Shown piece after piece: positions 7,797 through 15,406 of a stretch of 24,075 nucleotides of DNA. Position 1 is the stretch's first letter, and every line of letters starts with the position of its first letter. Position numbers and translations under genes: made by a program. The stretch comes from Acetobacteraceae bacterium (lineage in GTDB: Bacteria > Pseudomonadota > Alphaproteobacteria > Acetobacterales > Acetobacteraceae): contig PLSZ01000251.1 in the NCBI GenBank assembly GCA_003164305.1, positions 6,451 through 30,525 of the forward strand. Direction: 5' to 3'. The notes under the pieces are model-generated. The model saw only the letters and a list, made by a program, of their open reading frames with translations, searched no databases and had not been told where the DNA came from.

Positions 7797-8380
7797 GCCA
7801 CACCGGCACAGATCGCACATGTCCCGGACGTGCCAACCTCCGTCGCATCGCGACTTGCATTTTACGCGTCGGCGGACCTGGCGGTGCTCGCGCCACGCGG
7901 CTGGCGATGCGTCGGCTTTTATGGATCGAGCGGCGGCCACCTGATCGTCACTCCGGGTGATCCGGGCGGTGGTTTTGAAGCCGCCATACGAGCGGCGGCA
8001 GGACCTTCCGTCCAATTGCAATATTTGTTCGGCGACACGTCCGGTCGCTTCTCGTCGCGCACATCGCGGCGCGACTGTTCCCGTCGGCGCGCACATTTGT
8101 GGAGCGGGTCATTGCCGAAGGTATCGAACCGCCGGCCAATTTCTCCACGTCCCTGCTGCCAGGCGAGACCTTGGTCAGGCGATCCGAAACCGTGGTTGAG
8201 TTTCGCCAGCCCGGTCTGAACGGGGCGGCTATTTTACTGCCCGAACAAGGCATGACTCTGGTGCAGGTTCTGATCAAACTGCCGCGTTCGCAAATGCCGT
8301 TGTCACACACCATTGTCGGCTGGGTCGAAAAGCAGAAGGGTGACGTGCGACTTCCAGACCAGGCAGATTCGCGAAATTGA
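7797..8380 (+). pseudogene. Frameshifted remnant of an uncharacterised protein gene
   Basis: Two adjacent frames look like halves of one protein. The first reads through ADLAVLAPRGWRCVGFYGSSG and HLIVTPGD to YLFGD near 8036. The second continues with LLVAHIAARLFPSARTFVERV from about 8050, then GIEPPANFSTS, PGETLVRRSETVVEFRQP and ends at 8380. A single frameshift at about 8030-8050 would join them. The ADLAVLAPRGW...YGSSG pattern resembles a family of uncharacterised secreted bacterial proteins, but here no signal peptide or convincing ATG precedes it, so the 5' end also seems lost. Alternatively the two parts could be a sequencing error in an intact gene. Confidence 0.55.
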
Positions 8381-8456
8381 GTTCGACACACCCCAACATC
8401 GGCAGACCACGGGAAATCGGAGGACAAGCCGCTCATCCTCCGGTATGGTACACTCC

Positions 8457-9050
8457 ATGAGCGTCACCCGCCGCGTCCCAACCATGACCCGCGACCAGTT
8501 CTTCGACTGGGCCGAAGCCCAGGATGCGCGGTATGAGTTCGATGGGTTCGAGCCGGTGGCGATGACCGGGGGAAACCTCAATCACAATAGTATCGCCTTC
8601 AACATCCACCGTGCCCTGCATGCGCGGCTGCGTGGGACGGGGTGCCGGCCCTGGGGGCTGGACGCGGGCGTCGCCACGATCGGCGATACGGTCCGTTACC
8701 CTGATGGGGTGGTGACCTGCTCACCCACGCAAGGCGTCAGCCGCCTGGTGCCCGACCCCGTCGTGGTGTTCGAAGTCATCAACCCGACCTCCGGGCATGT
8801 GGACAGGATCGTCAAAGTCCGCGAGTACAACGCCGTTGATTCCATCCGCCGCTATGTGATCGTCGAATCCGCGAGCGTCGGCCTGACGGTCCATGAACGC
8901 CTGGAAGCGGGACGGCGATGGACCGTCACGACAATGATGGCGGGCGATCTTCTGCTCCTGCCGGAGATCGGCGTCGAAATCCCGATTGGCGAATTGTATG
9001 AGGGTGTCGATTTGCCGGCTCCGCCATCAGAAGCATGGTCGCCGCCGTAA
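8457..9050 (+). CDS. Uma2 family (DUF820) putative restriction-like endonuclease
   Basis: The 197-residue protein matches the Uma2 fold of the PD-(D/E)XK nuclease superfamily. Motifs in order: RYEFDG (E27), RYPDGVV (D83), VVFEVINPTS (E106) and DRIVKVREY (K120), followed by RRYVIVE. These give the D...ExN...K catalytic arrangement. Start is ATG 8457 (MSVTRRVP); ATG 8445 is equally possible and neither has a strong ribosome binding site. The family is very abundant in cyanobacteria and some proteobacteria, often multi-copy, with unknown biological role. It lies in the accessory DNA between coxD and coxE. Confidence 0.85.
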   Translation: MSVTRRVPTMTRDQFFDWAEAQDARYEFDGFEPVAMTGGNLNHNSIAFNIHRALHARLRGTGCRPWGLDAGVATIGDTVRYPDGVVTCSPTQGVSRLVPDPVVVFEVINPTSGHVDRIVKVREYNAVDSIRRYVIVESASVGLTVHERLEAGRRWTVTTMMAGDLLLLPEIGVEIPIGELYEGVDLPAPPSEAWSPP

Positions 9051-9250
9051 CGGAGTCTGGTCCGAAGGCAGCTCGACCGGCGTGAATCCGGCTGGAACTC
9101 GCGCGGTCGATCCGCGCGTCGCGAGCCAGCTTCGGCGTCTCGGTTATTCCCGCGAATCGGTCGTCGTCCAGCCGCCCTCGGCGTGCATGGGCCGTGAAAC
9201 GGGGCCGCGGCTTAATGGCCCCATTCCTCTGAGGCACCGTTCCCCCAAAC

Positions 9251-9299
9251 TTGACATCAGCGCCTCTACATCTATTTCTTACCAATCCTCGATCGATCG
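9251..9299 (+). promoter_or_regulatory. Candidate promoter and operator of the AbrB/VapC operon
   Basis: A consensus -35 box TTGACA stands at 9251-9256. A weak -10-like TATTTC occurs at 9273-9278 (16-nt spacing). A 10-bp palindrome CGATCGATCG at 9290-9299 lies between it and the antitoxin ATG at 9309, where an autoregulatory antitoxin could bind. The -10 match is only three of six, so this is tentative. Confidence 0.35.
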
Positions 9300-9308
9300 G
9301 AATGCGCC

Positions 9309-9527
9309 ATGCGCGCGAAACGGACCGCCACCCTGTCCTCCAAATACCAGATTTCCATCCCGAAATCGGTGCGGGAGAAGTATGACTGGAAGCCCGGTAC
9401 AGAATTCGCCTTCATCCCAAAGGGCAAGCACGTCGTGCTCGTGCCGGTGCCGGAACTGGACGACCTGATCGAGATCTTCCGCGGCGCCGACCCCTCGAAT
9501 TATCGCGAGCGGCCTGATTCCGTTTGA
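9309..9527 (+). CDS. vapB: AbrB/MazE-type antitoxin (VapB-like)
   Basis: The 72-residue product carries a swapped-hairpin AbrB/SpoVT DNA-binding domain: SSKYQISIPKSVREKYDWKPG, then EFAFIPKGKHVVLVPV. The C-terminal tail (LDDLIEIFRGADPSNYRERPDS) is the part expected to wrap the toxin. Its TGA overlaps the toxin ATG (TGATG), the typical coupling of toxin-antitoxin pairs. It should neutralise the PIN toxin encoded next and repress their shared promoter. Confidence 0.88.
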   Translation: MRAKRTATLSSKYQISIPKSVREKYDWKPGTEFAFIPKGKHVVLVPVPELDDLIEIFRGADPSNYRERPDSV

Positions 9528-9907
9528 TGCGGGTCGTGGACACCTCTGCCTGGATCGAGGCGTTGCGCGGGTCCCCGGCCGGCGTCAGAGTCCGTGCCGA
9601 ACTGCCCGATTTCGACCAATGGGTAATCCCGACGATCGTCCTGTTCGAACTGGCCAAATGGGCGGTACGGGAGAAAGGGGAGGACGCGGCGGATACGGTC
9701 GAGGCCTACGCTGACAATCGCGTCGTGGCCGACCTGGACACCGCCGTCGCCTTGTCCGCGGCCGACCTCAGCACCCGCCACAAACTCGCGGCCGCCGACG
9801 CCATCGTCTACGCCACGGCCCAGGCGCATGGGGCGGACGTGCTGACCTGCGATCGGCATTTCGCGACTCTTCCCGGCGTGCATTTCATCCCGAAACACGA
9901 CGCCTGA
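9527..9907 (+). CDS. vapC: VapC-type PIN-domain toxin ribonuclease
   Basis: This 126-residue PIN protein has all four acidic residues in the expected places: D5 (VVDTSAWIE), E41 (LFELAKW), D91 (AAADAIVYATA) and D109 (LTCDRHF). VapC toxins cleave specific RNAs, often tRNA or rRNA, when freed from antitoxin. The ATG at 9527 overlaps the antitoxin stop; a TTG one codon earlier is less likely. The gene ends only 19 nt before the coxE start, so coxE may be transcribed from the toxin-antitoxin promoter. Confidence 0.9.
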   Translation: MRVVDTSAWIEALRGSPAGVRVRAELPDFDQWVIPTIVLFELAKWAVREKGEDAADTVEAYADNRVVADLDTAVALSAADLSTRHKLAAADAIVYATAQAHGADVLTCDRHFATLPGVHFIPKHDA

Positions 9908-9926
9908 CCGCCGCGCCGAGCGCCCA

Positions 9927-11129
9927 GTGACCGAACCCACCACCCTCTCCTCGAATGTCATGCATTTCGCCCGGCTGCTGCGCCGCGCCGGCCTTCCCGT
10001 TGGCCCCGCGGAGACCATCGCCGCGCAAAACGCCCTGACCCAAATCGATCTCGCCTCCAAAACCGAAGCGCGCACCGCCTTGCGCAGCGTCATGATCCAC
10101 CGTCACGAGCATCAGGAGGTCTTCGACCAGGCCTTCGCCCTGTTCTGGCGCGATCCCTCCGCCGCCGAGCAGGCCGCCGCCATGGCCCTGCTCGACGCGC
10201 AGAAACACAAGAAGCAGGAACGCCCACCACCCGCCTCCCGCCGCGTCGCCGAGGCCTTCACCAACCCCAACGCCCCCAAACCGAAGCCGGAAGAAGAGCC
10301 GCCGATCCAGGACGCCGTCCTCACCGTCTCCGACCAGGAACGCCTGCAAACCATGGATTTCGAGGCCATGAGCGCCGCCGAAATCGAGGACGCCAAAAAA
10401 GAAATCCGTCGCCTGACTTTACCGCTGGATCTGCGCCCCACCCGCTCCATGCGCCCCGATCCGACCGGCCCGGTGATGGACCTCCGTCGCACCATCCGCT
10501 CCAGCCTGCGCCAGGGCGGCGAGATCCTGACCATCGCCCGCAACCGTCGCCAGACCCGTCCGCCGCCACTGGTCGTGCTGTGCGACATTTCCGGCTCCAT
10601 GGGCCGTTACGCGCAGTTGCTGCTGCATTTCCTGCACGCCGTCACCAACCACCGCGACCGCGTCCACGTCTTCCTGTTCGGCACCCGCCTGACCAACGTC
10701 ACCCGCCAGTTGCGCGCCCGCGATCCCGAGGTCGCCTTCCAAATGGTCTCCCACGCCGTGCCCGACTGGTCCGGTGGCACCCGCATCGGCGAGGCCCTTG
10801 AACGCTTCAACAAACTCTGGGCCCGCCGCGTGCTGGCCCAGGGCGCCATCGTGCTGCTGATCACCGATGGACTGGATCGAGATGGCGCCATCGGCCTCGC
10901 GGAGAACATGGACCGCTTGCACCGATCCTCGCGCCGCCTCATATGGCTCAACCCGCTGTTGCGTTGGGCCGGCTTCGAGCCAAAATCGCAGGGCATTCGC
11001 GCGATGCTGCCACATGTCGATGAGTTTCGGCCCGTTCACAACCTCGCCAGCCTGCGCGCGTTGGTCGATCTGCTTTCACGCCCGGCGCCGCGTCCGCTAA
11101 ACTGGACCTCGGAAGGAAACCCACCATGA
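9927..11129 (+). CDS. coxE: CoxE, VWA-domain protein
   Basis: The 400-residue protein has an N-terminal helical region (SNVMHFARLLRRAGLPVGP), a charged Pro/Lys-rich linker at about 90-130, and a C-terminal von Willebrand A domain. The MIDAS metal site is intact: DISGSMG (220-226), a Thr in SGGTRIGE (T285) and the ITDG loop (D314). VWA proteins of this family act with a MoxR AAA+ ATPase (CoxD) in inserting or sulfurating the molybdenum centre of CO dehydrogenase-like enzymes. It starts at GTG 9927. The stop overlaps the next ATG (ATGA). Confidence 0.92.
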   Translation: MTEPTTLSSNVMHFARLLRRAGLPVGPAETIAAQNALTQIDLASKTEARTALRSVMIHRHEHQEVFDQAFALFWRDPSAAEQAAAMALLDAQKHKKQERPPPASRRVAEAFTNPNAPKPKPEEEPPIQDAVLTVSDQERLQTMDFEAMSAAEIEDAKKEIRRLTLPLDLRPTRSMRPDPTGPVMDLRRTIRSSLRQGGEILTIARNRRQTRPPPLVVLCDISGSMGRYAQLLLHFLHAVTNHRDRVHVFLFGTRLTNVTRQLRARDPEVAFQMVSHAVPDWSGGTRIGEALERFNKLWARRVLAQGAIVLLITDGLDRDGAIGLAENMDRLHRSSRRLIWLNPLLRWAGFEPKSQGIRAMLPHVDEFRPVHNLASLRALVDLLSRPAPRPLNWTSEGNPP

Positions 11130-11449
11130 GCGACCACGTCGAAGACGTACTGAGCACCGCCGCCGGCTGGCGCGCGGCCGGGGAGCAGGTGGCGCTGGCG
11201 ACCGTCACCGAAACCTGGGGCAGTTCGCCGCGTCCGGCCGGCAGCCAGATGGCGGTCACCAAATCCGGCCGCATGGCGGGTTCGGTCTCCGGCGGCTGCA
11301 TTGAGGGCGCGGTCGCGGAAGCCGCCATGAAGACGCTGGAAACCGGCACGCCGCAATTGCTCGACTTCGGCGTCACGCATGAGCGGGCCTGGGAAGTTGG
11401 CCTCGCCTGTGGCGGCAAAGTCAAAGTCTTCGTGGAGAAACTGTCGTGA
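11126..11449 (+). CDS. XdhC/CoxI family protein, N-terminal-domain subunit
   Basis: The 107 residues correspond to the XdhC_CoxI domain: TVTETWGSSPRPAGSQMAV, MAGSVSGGCIEGAV and GLACGGKVKVFVE, including conserved Cys in the GGC and ACGG loops. XdhC binds molybdenum cofactor and presents it for sulfuration and insertion into the apo-hydroxylase. In many bacteria this domain is fused to a Rossmann domain; here the Rossmann part is the next gene, overlapping by 4 nt (GTGA). GGAAGGA just upstream is the ribosome binding site. Confidence 0.92.
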   Translation: MSDHVEDVLSTAAGWRAAGEQVALATVTETWGSSPRPAGSQMAVTKSGRMAGSVSGGCIEGAVAEAAMKTLETGTPQLLDFGVTHERAWEVGLACGGKVKVFVEKLS

Positions 11450-12159
11450 CACCAGACGTCCTCGCCGCGCTGGAACAGGCCCGCGCGGCCAAGCGGCCCG
11501 TCGTTGTCGCCACGCGATTACCTGGCGGCGAGCAGCGCCTGCTGCCCGACCCCGCCGCGCCCGACTCGTTGAACGAAATCGCCCGCGAGGTGCTGACCTC
11601 CGACGTCAGCGGTACGCACAAGATCGACGGTGTCGACTGGTTCATGCACGCCTATAATCCACCGTTACGGCTTGTTATCGTTGGCGCGGTGCACATCGCC
11701 CAGGCGCTGGTGCGGTTCTCGTCGGCGTGCGGCTACGCGACGACGGTGGTCGATCCGCGGCGGTCGTTCGCGTCCGATGAACGCTTTCCGAATGTCACGA
11801 TTTCTGGCGCATGGCCCGACGAGGCGATGGACGAGTTCAAGCCCGACAGCCGCACCGCCGTCGTGACGCTGACTCACGATCCCAAGCTGGACGATCCCGC
11901 GTTGGACCGGGCTTTGAAGTCCGAGGCGTTTTATATCGGCGCGCTGGGTTCCCGCCGCACCCACGCCGCCCGCCTCAAACGCCTGCGCGAATTGGGTCAT
12001 ACGGATGAGGAAATGACCCGCATCCGAGGCCCCGTCGGTTTGAACATCGAGGCGGTGACAGCGCCGGAGATCGCCGCGTCGATCATCGCCGAGATCATCG
12101 GTGTCCGCCGCGGCGCTTCCTTGCCCGAGAAACCGGCGCAGCAACCTCGCGCGGCATGA
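11446..12159 (+). CDS. xdhC: XdhC family protein, Rossmann-domain subunit
   Basis: The product of 237 residues carries the XdhC C-terminal Rossmann domain: LRLVIVGAVHIAQALVRF (about 74-91), then TTVVDPR, VTLTHDPKLDDPAL, FYIGALGSRRTHAARLKRL and GLNIEAVTAPEIAASI. These are all family signatures. The first 70 residues are a smaller alpha/beta region (RPVVVATRLPGGEQRLL) related to the first half of the XdhC_CoxI fold. It probably forms a complex with the preceding small protein to load molybdenum cofactor. GTG start overlaps the previous stop; its TGA overlaps the next ATG. Confidence 0.9.
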   Translation: MTPDVLAALEQARAAKRPVVVATRLPGGEQRLLPDPAAPDSLNEIAREVLTSDVSGTHKIDGVDWFMHAYNPPLRLVIVGAVHIAQALVRFSSACGYATTVVDPRRSFASDERFPNVTISGAWPDEAMDEFKPDSRTAVVTLTHDPKLDDPALDRALKSEAFYIGALGSRRTHAARLKRLRELGHTDEEMTRIRGPVGLNIEAVTAPEIAASIIAEIIGVRRGASLPEKPAQQPRAA

Positions 12160-13814
12160 AATTCGGTTCCATGCCGCTGGACCACGCGCGCGGCGGGATC
12201 ATGGCGCATAGTCAACGCGTGGGCGAAACGATGATCCGCAAGGGCGCCCGGTTGGATGACTCGGCGATCGAGGCGCTGCGTGCCGCAGGCCGCGCCGACG
12301 TAATCTGCGCCATGCTGGAACCGGGCGACGTGCCCGAGGACATCGCCGCCGATCGCCTCGCCACGCCGCTGGTTTCGCCTCTGATCGCGCGTTCCCGCGC
12401 AGCTACGGGCCGGGTCAACCTGTCGGCCGAGGTGCCGGGATTGTTGCGTGTGCATGGCGCGATGATTGACCAATTGAACTCGATCGATGAAGCGCTGACG
12501 ATCGGCACGCTGCCGGATTACGCCGTGGTGGCACCGAAAGATCTGATCGCGACCATCAAGATCATTCCGTTTTCGGTACCCGGCACCGTGCTGAGCGTCG
12601 CGGAAACGTTGGCGCGGCAGAACGGTGCCCCGCTGGCCCTGCATCCGTTTCGACACCTTCGCGTTGGCCTGATCGCGACCGAACTGCCCGGGTTGAAGGA
12701 CAGCACGACCGACAAAACGATCGAAGTCACCGAACAACGGATCAACCAGTTGACCGGCTCGCTCTTGCCCCCGGTGCGCTGCCCGCACGACGAGGAATCG
12801 GTCGCGCGCGCGCTGGAGGGTTTGATCGCGGCCGGCGCCGACATGCTGCTGGTCATCGGCGCGTCGGCGGTACTCGATCGTCGCGACGTCGGTCCGGCCG
12901 GGATTGTACGGGCGGGTGGGGAGATCGTGCATTTCGGCATGCCGGTCGATCCGGGAAATCTGATCTGCGTCGGCCGGATTGGGACCAGGCCGGCTTTGGT
13001 GCTGCCTGGCTGCGCGCGCAGCCCGAAGTTGAATGGGATCGACTTCGTGCTGACGCGCCTGTTCGCCGGGTTGAAGGTGACCAGCGCGGAAATCATGCGG
13101 ATGGGAGTTGGCGGCTTGTTGAAGGAGTTCGATAACCGCCCATTGCCGCGTGAAAAAGCACCGGCGACACCGCGGCCGGGCGCCGCGCCGCGCAGCGCGC
13201 CAACGATCGCCGCGATCGTCATGGCCGCCGGGCGTTCCCGCCGGATGGCGCCGCACAACAAGCTGCTGGTCACCGACAAAGCGGGCAAAACGATGATCGC
13301 CCGTGTCGTGGACAATGTCTTGTCGTCCAACGCGCGTCCCATCCTTGTCGTCACCGGCCACATGGCCGAGCAGATCGAACACGCTTTGGGCGGCCGTCCG
13401 GTCCGTTACGTGCACGCTCCCGACTACGCGCAAGGCCTCGCCGAGAGTTTGAAAACCGGCATCGCCGCCGTCCCGCCGGAGTGCGCGGGAGCGATCGTCT
13501 GCCTCGGCGATATGCCTTTGGTCACCGGTCGGATGATCGATCGCTTGCTGTCGGTCTACGATCCGGACGAAGGCCGTTCGATCGTGCTGCCGACGTTTCG
13601 CGGCAAGCAGGGTAATCCGATGATCTGGGACCGGCGGTACTTTCCTGAAATCCTTTCCATCGGCGGCGACTCCGGCGCTCGTTTCCTGGTCGGCAAGCAC
13701 GCCGAACAGGTGGCGGAAGTCGAGATGGCCGACGACGCCGTGCTGCGCGATTTCGACACCACCGAAAGCCTGGCCACGCTGCCGCCGAAAATGCGGCCCG
13801 AGGGTGTGCGATAA
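12156..13814 (+). CDS. mocA: Molybdopterin-binding domain fused to MocA-type cytidylyltransferase
   Basis: The protein has 552 residues and two enzymatic halves. Residues about 1-325 hold a MoeA/MogA-type molybdopterin-binding fold (MLLVIGASAVLDRRDVGPAGI at 230-250, FGMPVDPGNLI, ALVLPGCARSPKLNG). After a Pro/Ala linker (about 330-350), the C-terminal nucleotidyltransferase starts with IVMAAGRSRRM (354-364) and K369, followed by VCLGDMPLV and GKQGNPMIW, matching MocA, which makes molybdopterin cytosine dinucleotide. That is the cofactor form used by the CO dehydrogenase/xanthine dehydrogenase family. Fusions of this architecture are known. The start overlaps the XdhC stop (ATGA). Confidence 0.92.
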   Translation: MKFGSMPLDHARGGIMAHSQRVGETMIRKGARLDDSAIEALRAAGRADVICAMLEPGDVPEDIAADRLATPLVSPLIARSRAATGRVNLSAEVPGLLRVHGAMIDQLNSIDEALTIGTLPDYAVVAPKDLIATIKIIPFSVPGTVLSVAETLARQNGAPLALHPFRHLRVGLIATELPGLKDSTTDKTIEVTEQRINQLTGSLLPPVRCPHDEESVARALEGLIAAGADMLLVIGASAVLDRRDVGPAGIVRAGGEIVHFGMPVDPGNLICVGRIGTRPALVLPGCARSPKLNGIDFVLTRLFAGLKVTSAEIMRMGVGGLLKEFDNRPLPREKAPATPRPGAAPRSAPTIAAIVMAAGRSRRMAPHNKLLVTDKAGKTMIARVVDNVLSSNARPILVVTGHMAEQIEHALGGRPVRYVHAPDYAQGLAESLKTGIAAVPPECAGAIVCLGDMPLVTGRMIDRLLSVYDPDEGRSIVLPTFRGKQGNPMIWDRRYFPEILSIGGDSGARFLVGKHAEQVAEVEMADDAVLRDFDTTESLATLPPKMRPEGVR

Positions 13815-13817
13815 CCA

Positions 13818-14747
13818 ATGCCCATCTGTGAAGCCGATCCCTGGCGCTTCCAGTACTTCGAAAACATTCCGTGCCCGGACGATGTCCTGATTTCCACGGA
13901 GGACCCGGATTCCTGGACATGGTATCCGGCGCATCGATGGATTTATGACAAGCTGGCCGTGGCGTTGTCGCAAGGGCTCGACGCCGCGCCGCATGGCGTG
14001 ATGCCACCGTCCTTCCCGGTGTTCTCGAAGCCGATCACCAACCTTCGCGGGATGGGCACCGGAAGTCAGGTCATCGCCTCGGAAGCCGATTACAAGGCCG
14101 CGCTGACGGCGGGTCATTTCTGGTGCACGTTGCTGACCGGCGCGCATGTTTCCTCCGACGTCGCGCTGGTCGATGGCGAACCGCGCTGGTGGCGGCATAC
14201 CACCGGAGCGACGACCGACGGGGGCACCTTCGACCATTGGCACATCCACGCCGAGGCGATGCCGGAAATCGAAATCTGGTGCGGCGATTGGGCCAGGACT
14301 CATCTACGCGGCTACACCGGCATGGCGAACTTCGAAACGATCGGCGGCCGTATCATCGAGGCGCATCTGCGCTTCGCCGATCAGTGGCCCGATCTCTATG
14401 GAACTGGCTGGGTCCAGGCGGTGATCGGGCTTTATGCCGGCGGCGCGTGGGAGTATCTGGACACCGCGCGGGCCGACGGTTTCAGTGTCGTATTGTTCCT
14501 GCCGCACGGTCCCCACTATCGCCATCCGCCAGCCGTCGCCGTCGCAGCCGTGCGCGCGATGCAGGGCGTCTCCAGCGTGCAGATCACGTTTCACGAAGAC
14601 AAGGATCCGTCACATCACGCCATGCCGCCGGGGGGATTCCGGGTGGCCATCGTCAATGCGACAACGCTCGAAGCCGGATTGGCGGGGCGCGACACGTTGC
14701 GCCACGCGATCCTTCAGGCATCGGGTGCCCGCCCTGTCACCGATTGA
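13818..14747 (+). CDS. Unrecognised 309-aa protein, possibly ATP-grasp-like
   Basis: The ATG follows the mocA stop by three nucleotides, so it belongs to the same transcript. No family name can be given with confidence. Some features recall the ATP-grasp fold: PVFSKPITNLRGMGTGSQVI (about 67-86) resembles a Lys-plus-Gly-rich ATP loop, WCTLLTGAHVSSDVALVDG (about 102-120) resembles the central strand pair, and MANFETIGGRIIEAHLRF (about 168-185) resembles the metal-binding strand with Glu. It has many Trp and His residues and lacks a signal peptide or membrane segments. A ligase-type role in making or modifying a small molecule would fit, but this is inference. Confidence 0.75.
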   Translation: MPICEADPWRFQYFENIPCPDDVLISTEDPDSWTWYPAHRWIYDKLAVALSQGLDAAPHGVMPPSFPVFSKPITNLRGMGTGSQVIASEADYKAALTAGHFWCTLLTGAHVSSDVALVDGEPRWWRHTTGATTDGGTFDHWHIHAEAMPEIEIWCGDWARTHLRGYTGMANFETIGGRIIEAHLRFADQWPDLYGTGWVQAVIGLYAGGAWEYLDTARADGFSVVLFLPHGPHYRHPPAVAVAAVRAMQGVSSVQITFHEDKDPSHHAMPPGGFRVAIVNATTLEAGLAGRDTLRHAILQASGARPVTD

Positions 14748-14804
14748 CCTCGGCATCGATCGGGTCTGCCATGCCATCAACGCGGCCACGGAAGGCGATC
14801 ACGC

Positions 14805-15341
14805 ATGCTCAAGCAACAACCCCTTCGGATGCACCACCACGCCTACGCCGTCAAAGACCAGGAAGCCAACCGCCATTTCATCGAGGACATCCTGGGCATT
14901 CCCCTCGTCGCCACCTGGTGCGAGCGCACCTTCCGCCCCGAGGTCGGTCGCGAAGTCGACTATTGCCACACGTTCTTCGAGATCGCTGATGGCGGCGCCC
15001 TCGCCTTCTTCCAGTTCGCCGACCAGGACGCGTATGAGAAAAACCGCGCGATTCTTCGGGACGTTGGCGGCTCCTGGCACATCGCGCTCAAGGTCGCCCA
15101 GCCGACGTTCGATGAGCTTCAAAAGCGCTGCGAAGCGGCCGGCGTACCCGTCCGTACCATCGATCACGGCTACTGCCTGTCGATGTATCTGAAATCCCCC
15201 GACGACCTGCGCCTGGAGTTCACCGTCGACGCGCCGGAGGTGGAAAAAATCGCCGCCATGCGCCGCGCCGACGCCCATTCCGAACTGGCCCGCTGGCTGG
15301 CCGGGGATCGCCGCACCAACAACGGCGACCGTCCGCGTTAG
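14805..15341 (+). CDS. VOC superfamily protein (glyoxalase/dioxygenase fold)
   Basis: The 178-residue protein shows the paired beta-alpha-beta-beta-beta modules of the vicinal oxygen chelate superfamily. Likely metal ligands are a His of the HHHAYAV strand (10-12), H92 (WHIALKV) and E138 (DLRLEFTVD). FIEDILGIPLV is the usual helix after the first strand. Members include glyoxalases, extradiol dioxygenases, epimerases and isomerases; the exact reaction is not readable. GGAAGG sits 9 nt before the ATG at 14805. It lies between the unknown 309-aa gene and the AroQ-like gene. Confidence 0.88.
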   Translation: MLKQQPLRMHHHAYAVKDQEANRHFIEDILGIPLVATWCERTFRPEVGREVDYCHTFFEIADGGALAFFQFADQDAYEKNRAILRDVGGSWHIALKVAQPTFDELQKRCEAAGVPVRTIDHGYCLSMYLKSPDDLRLEFTVDAPEVEKIAAMRRADAHSELARWLAGDRRTNNGDRPR

Positions 15342-15363
15342 CCCGGGTTGTCTTGAACCGGAC

Positions 15364-15399
15364 GGTCCCCTAGGTTCCGCCGCCTGACCTAAGGGGACC
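15364..15399 (+). promoter_or_regulatory. Hairpin overlapping the AroQ-like gene's ribosome binding site
   Basis: GGTCCCCTAGG (15364-15374) can pair with CCTAAGGGGACC (15388-15399), giving an 11-bp stem with one bulged A and a 13-nt loop. The right arm contains AAGGGG (15391-15396), the best Shine-Dalgarno candidate for the ATG at 15407. When folded the structure would hide it, so it could regulate translation of this gene and the coupled flavoprotein gene. No T-run follows, so a terminator is unlikely. Confidence 0.5.
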
Positions 15400-15406
15400 T
15401 CTCGCC

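Noticed and set aside
9100..9118. A 7-bp GC stem (CGCGCGG/CCGCGCG) after the Uma2 gene as a terminator
   Set aside because: No T-run follows and such stems are frequent by chance at this GC content.
11997..14303. A long open frame (768 codons) on the minus strand across mocA
   Set aside because: It is antisense to the clearly conserved molybdopterin-binding/cytidylyltransferase gene; its translation is rich in His, Arg and Gln with no recognisable domain, as expected of a high-GC shadow frame.
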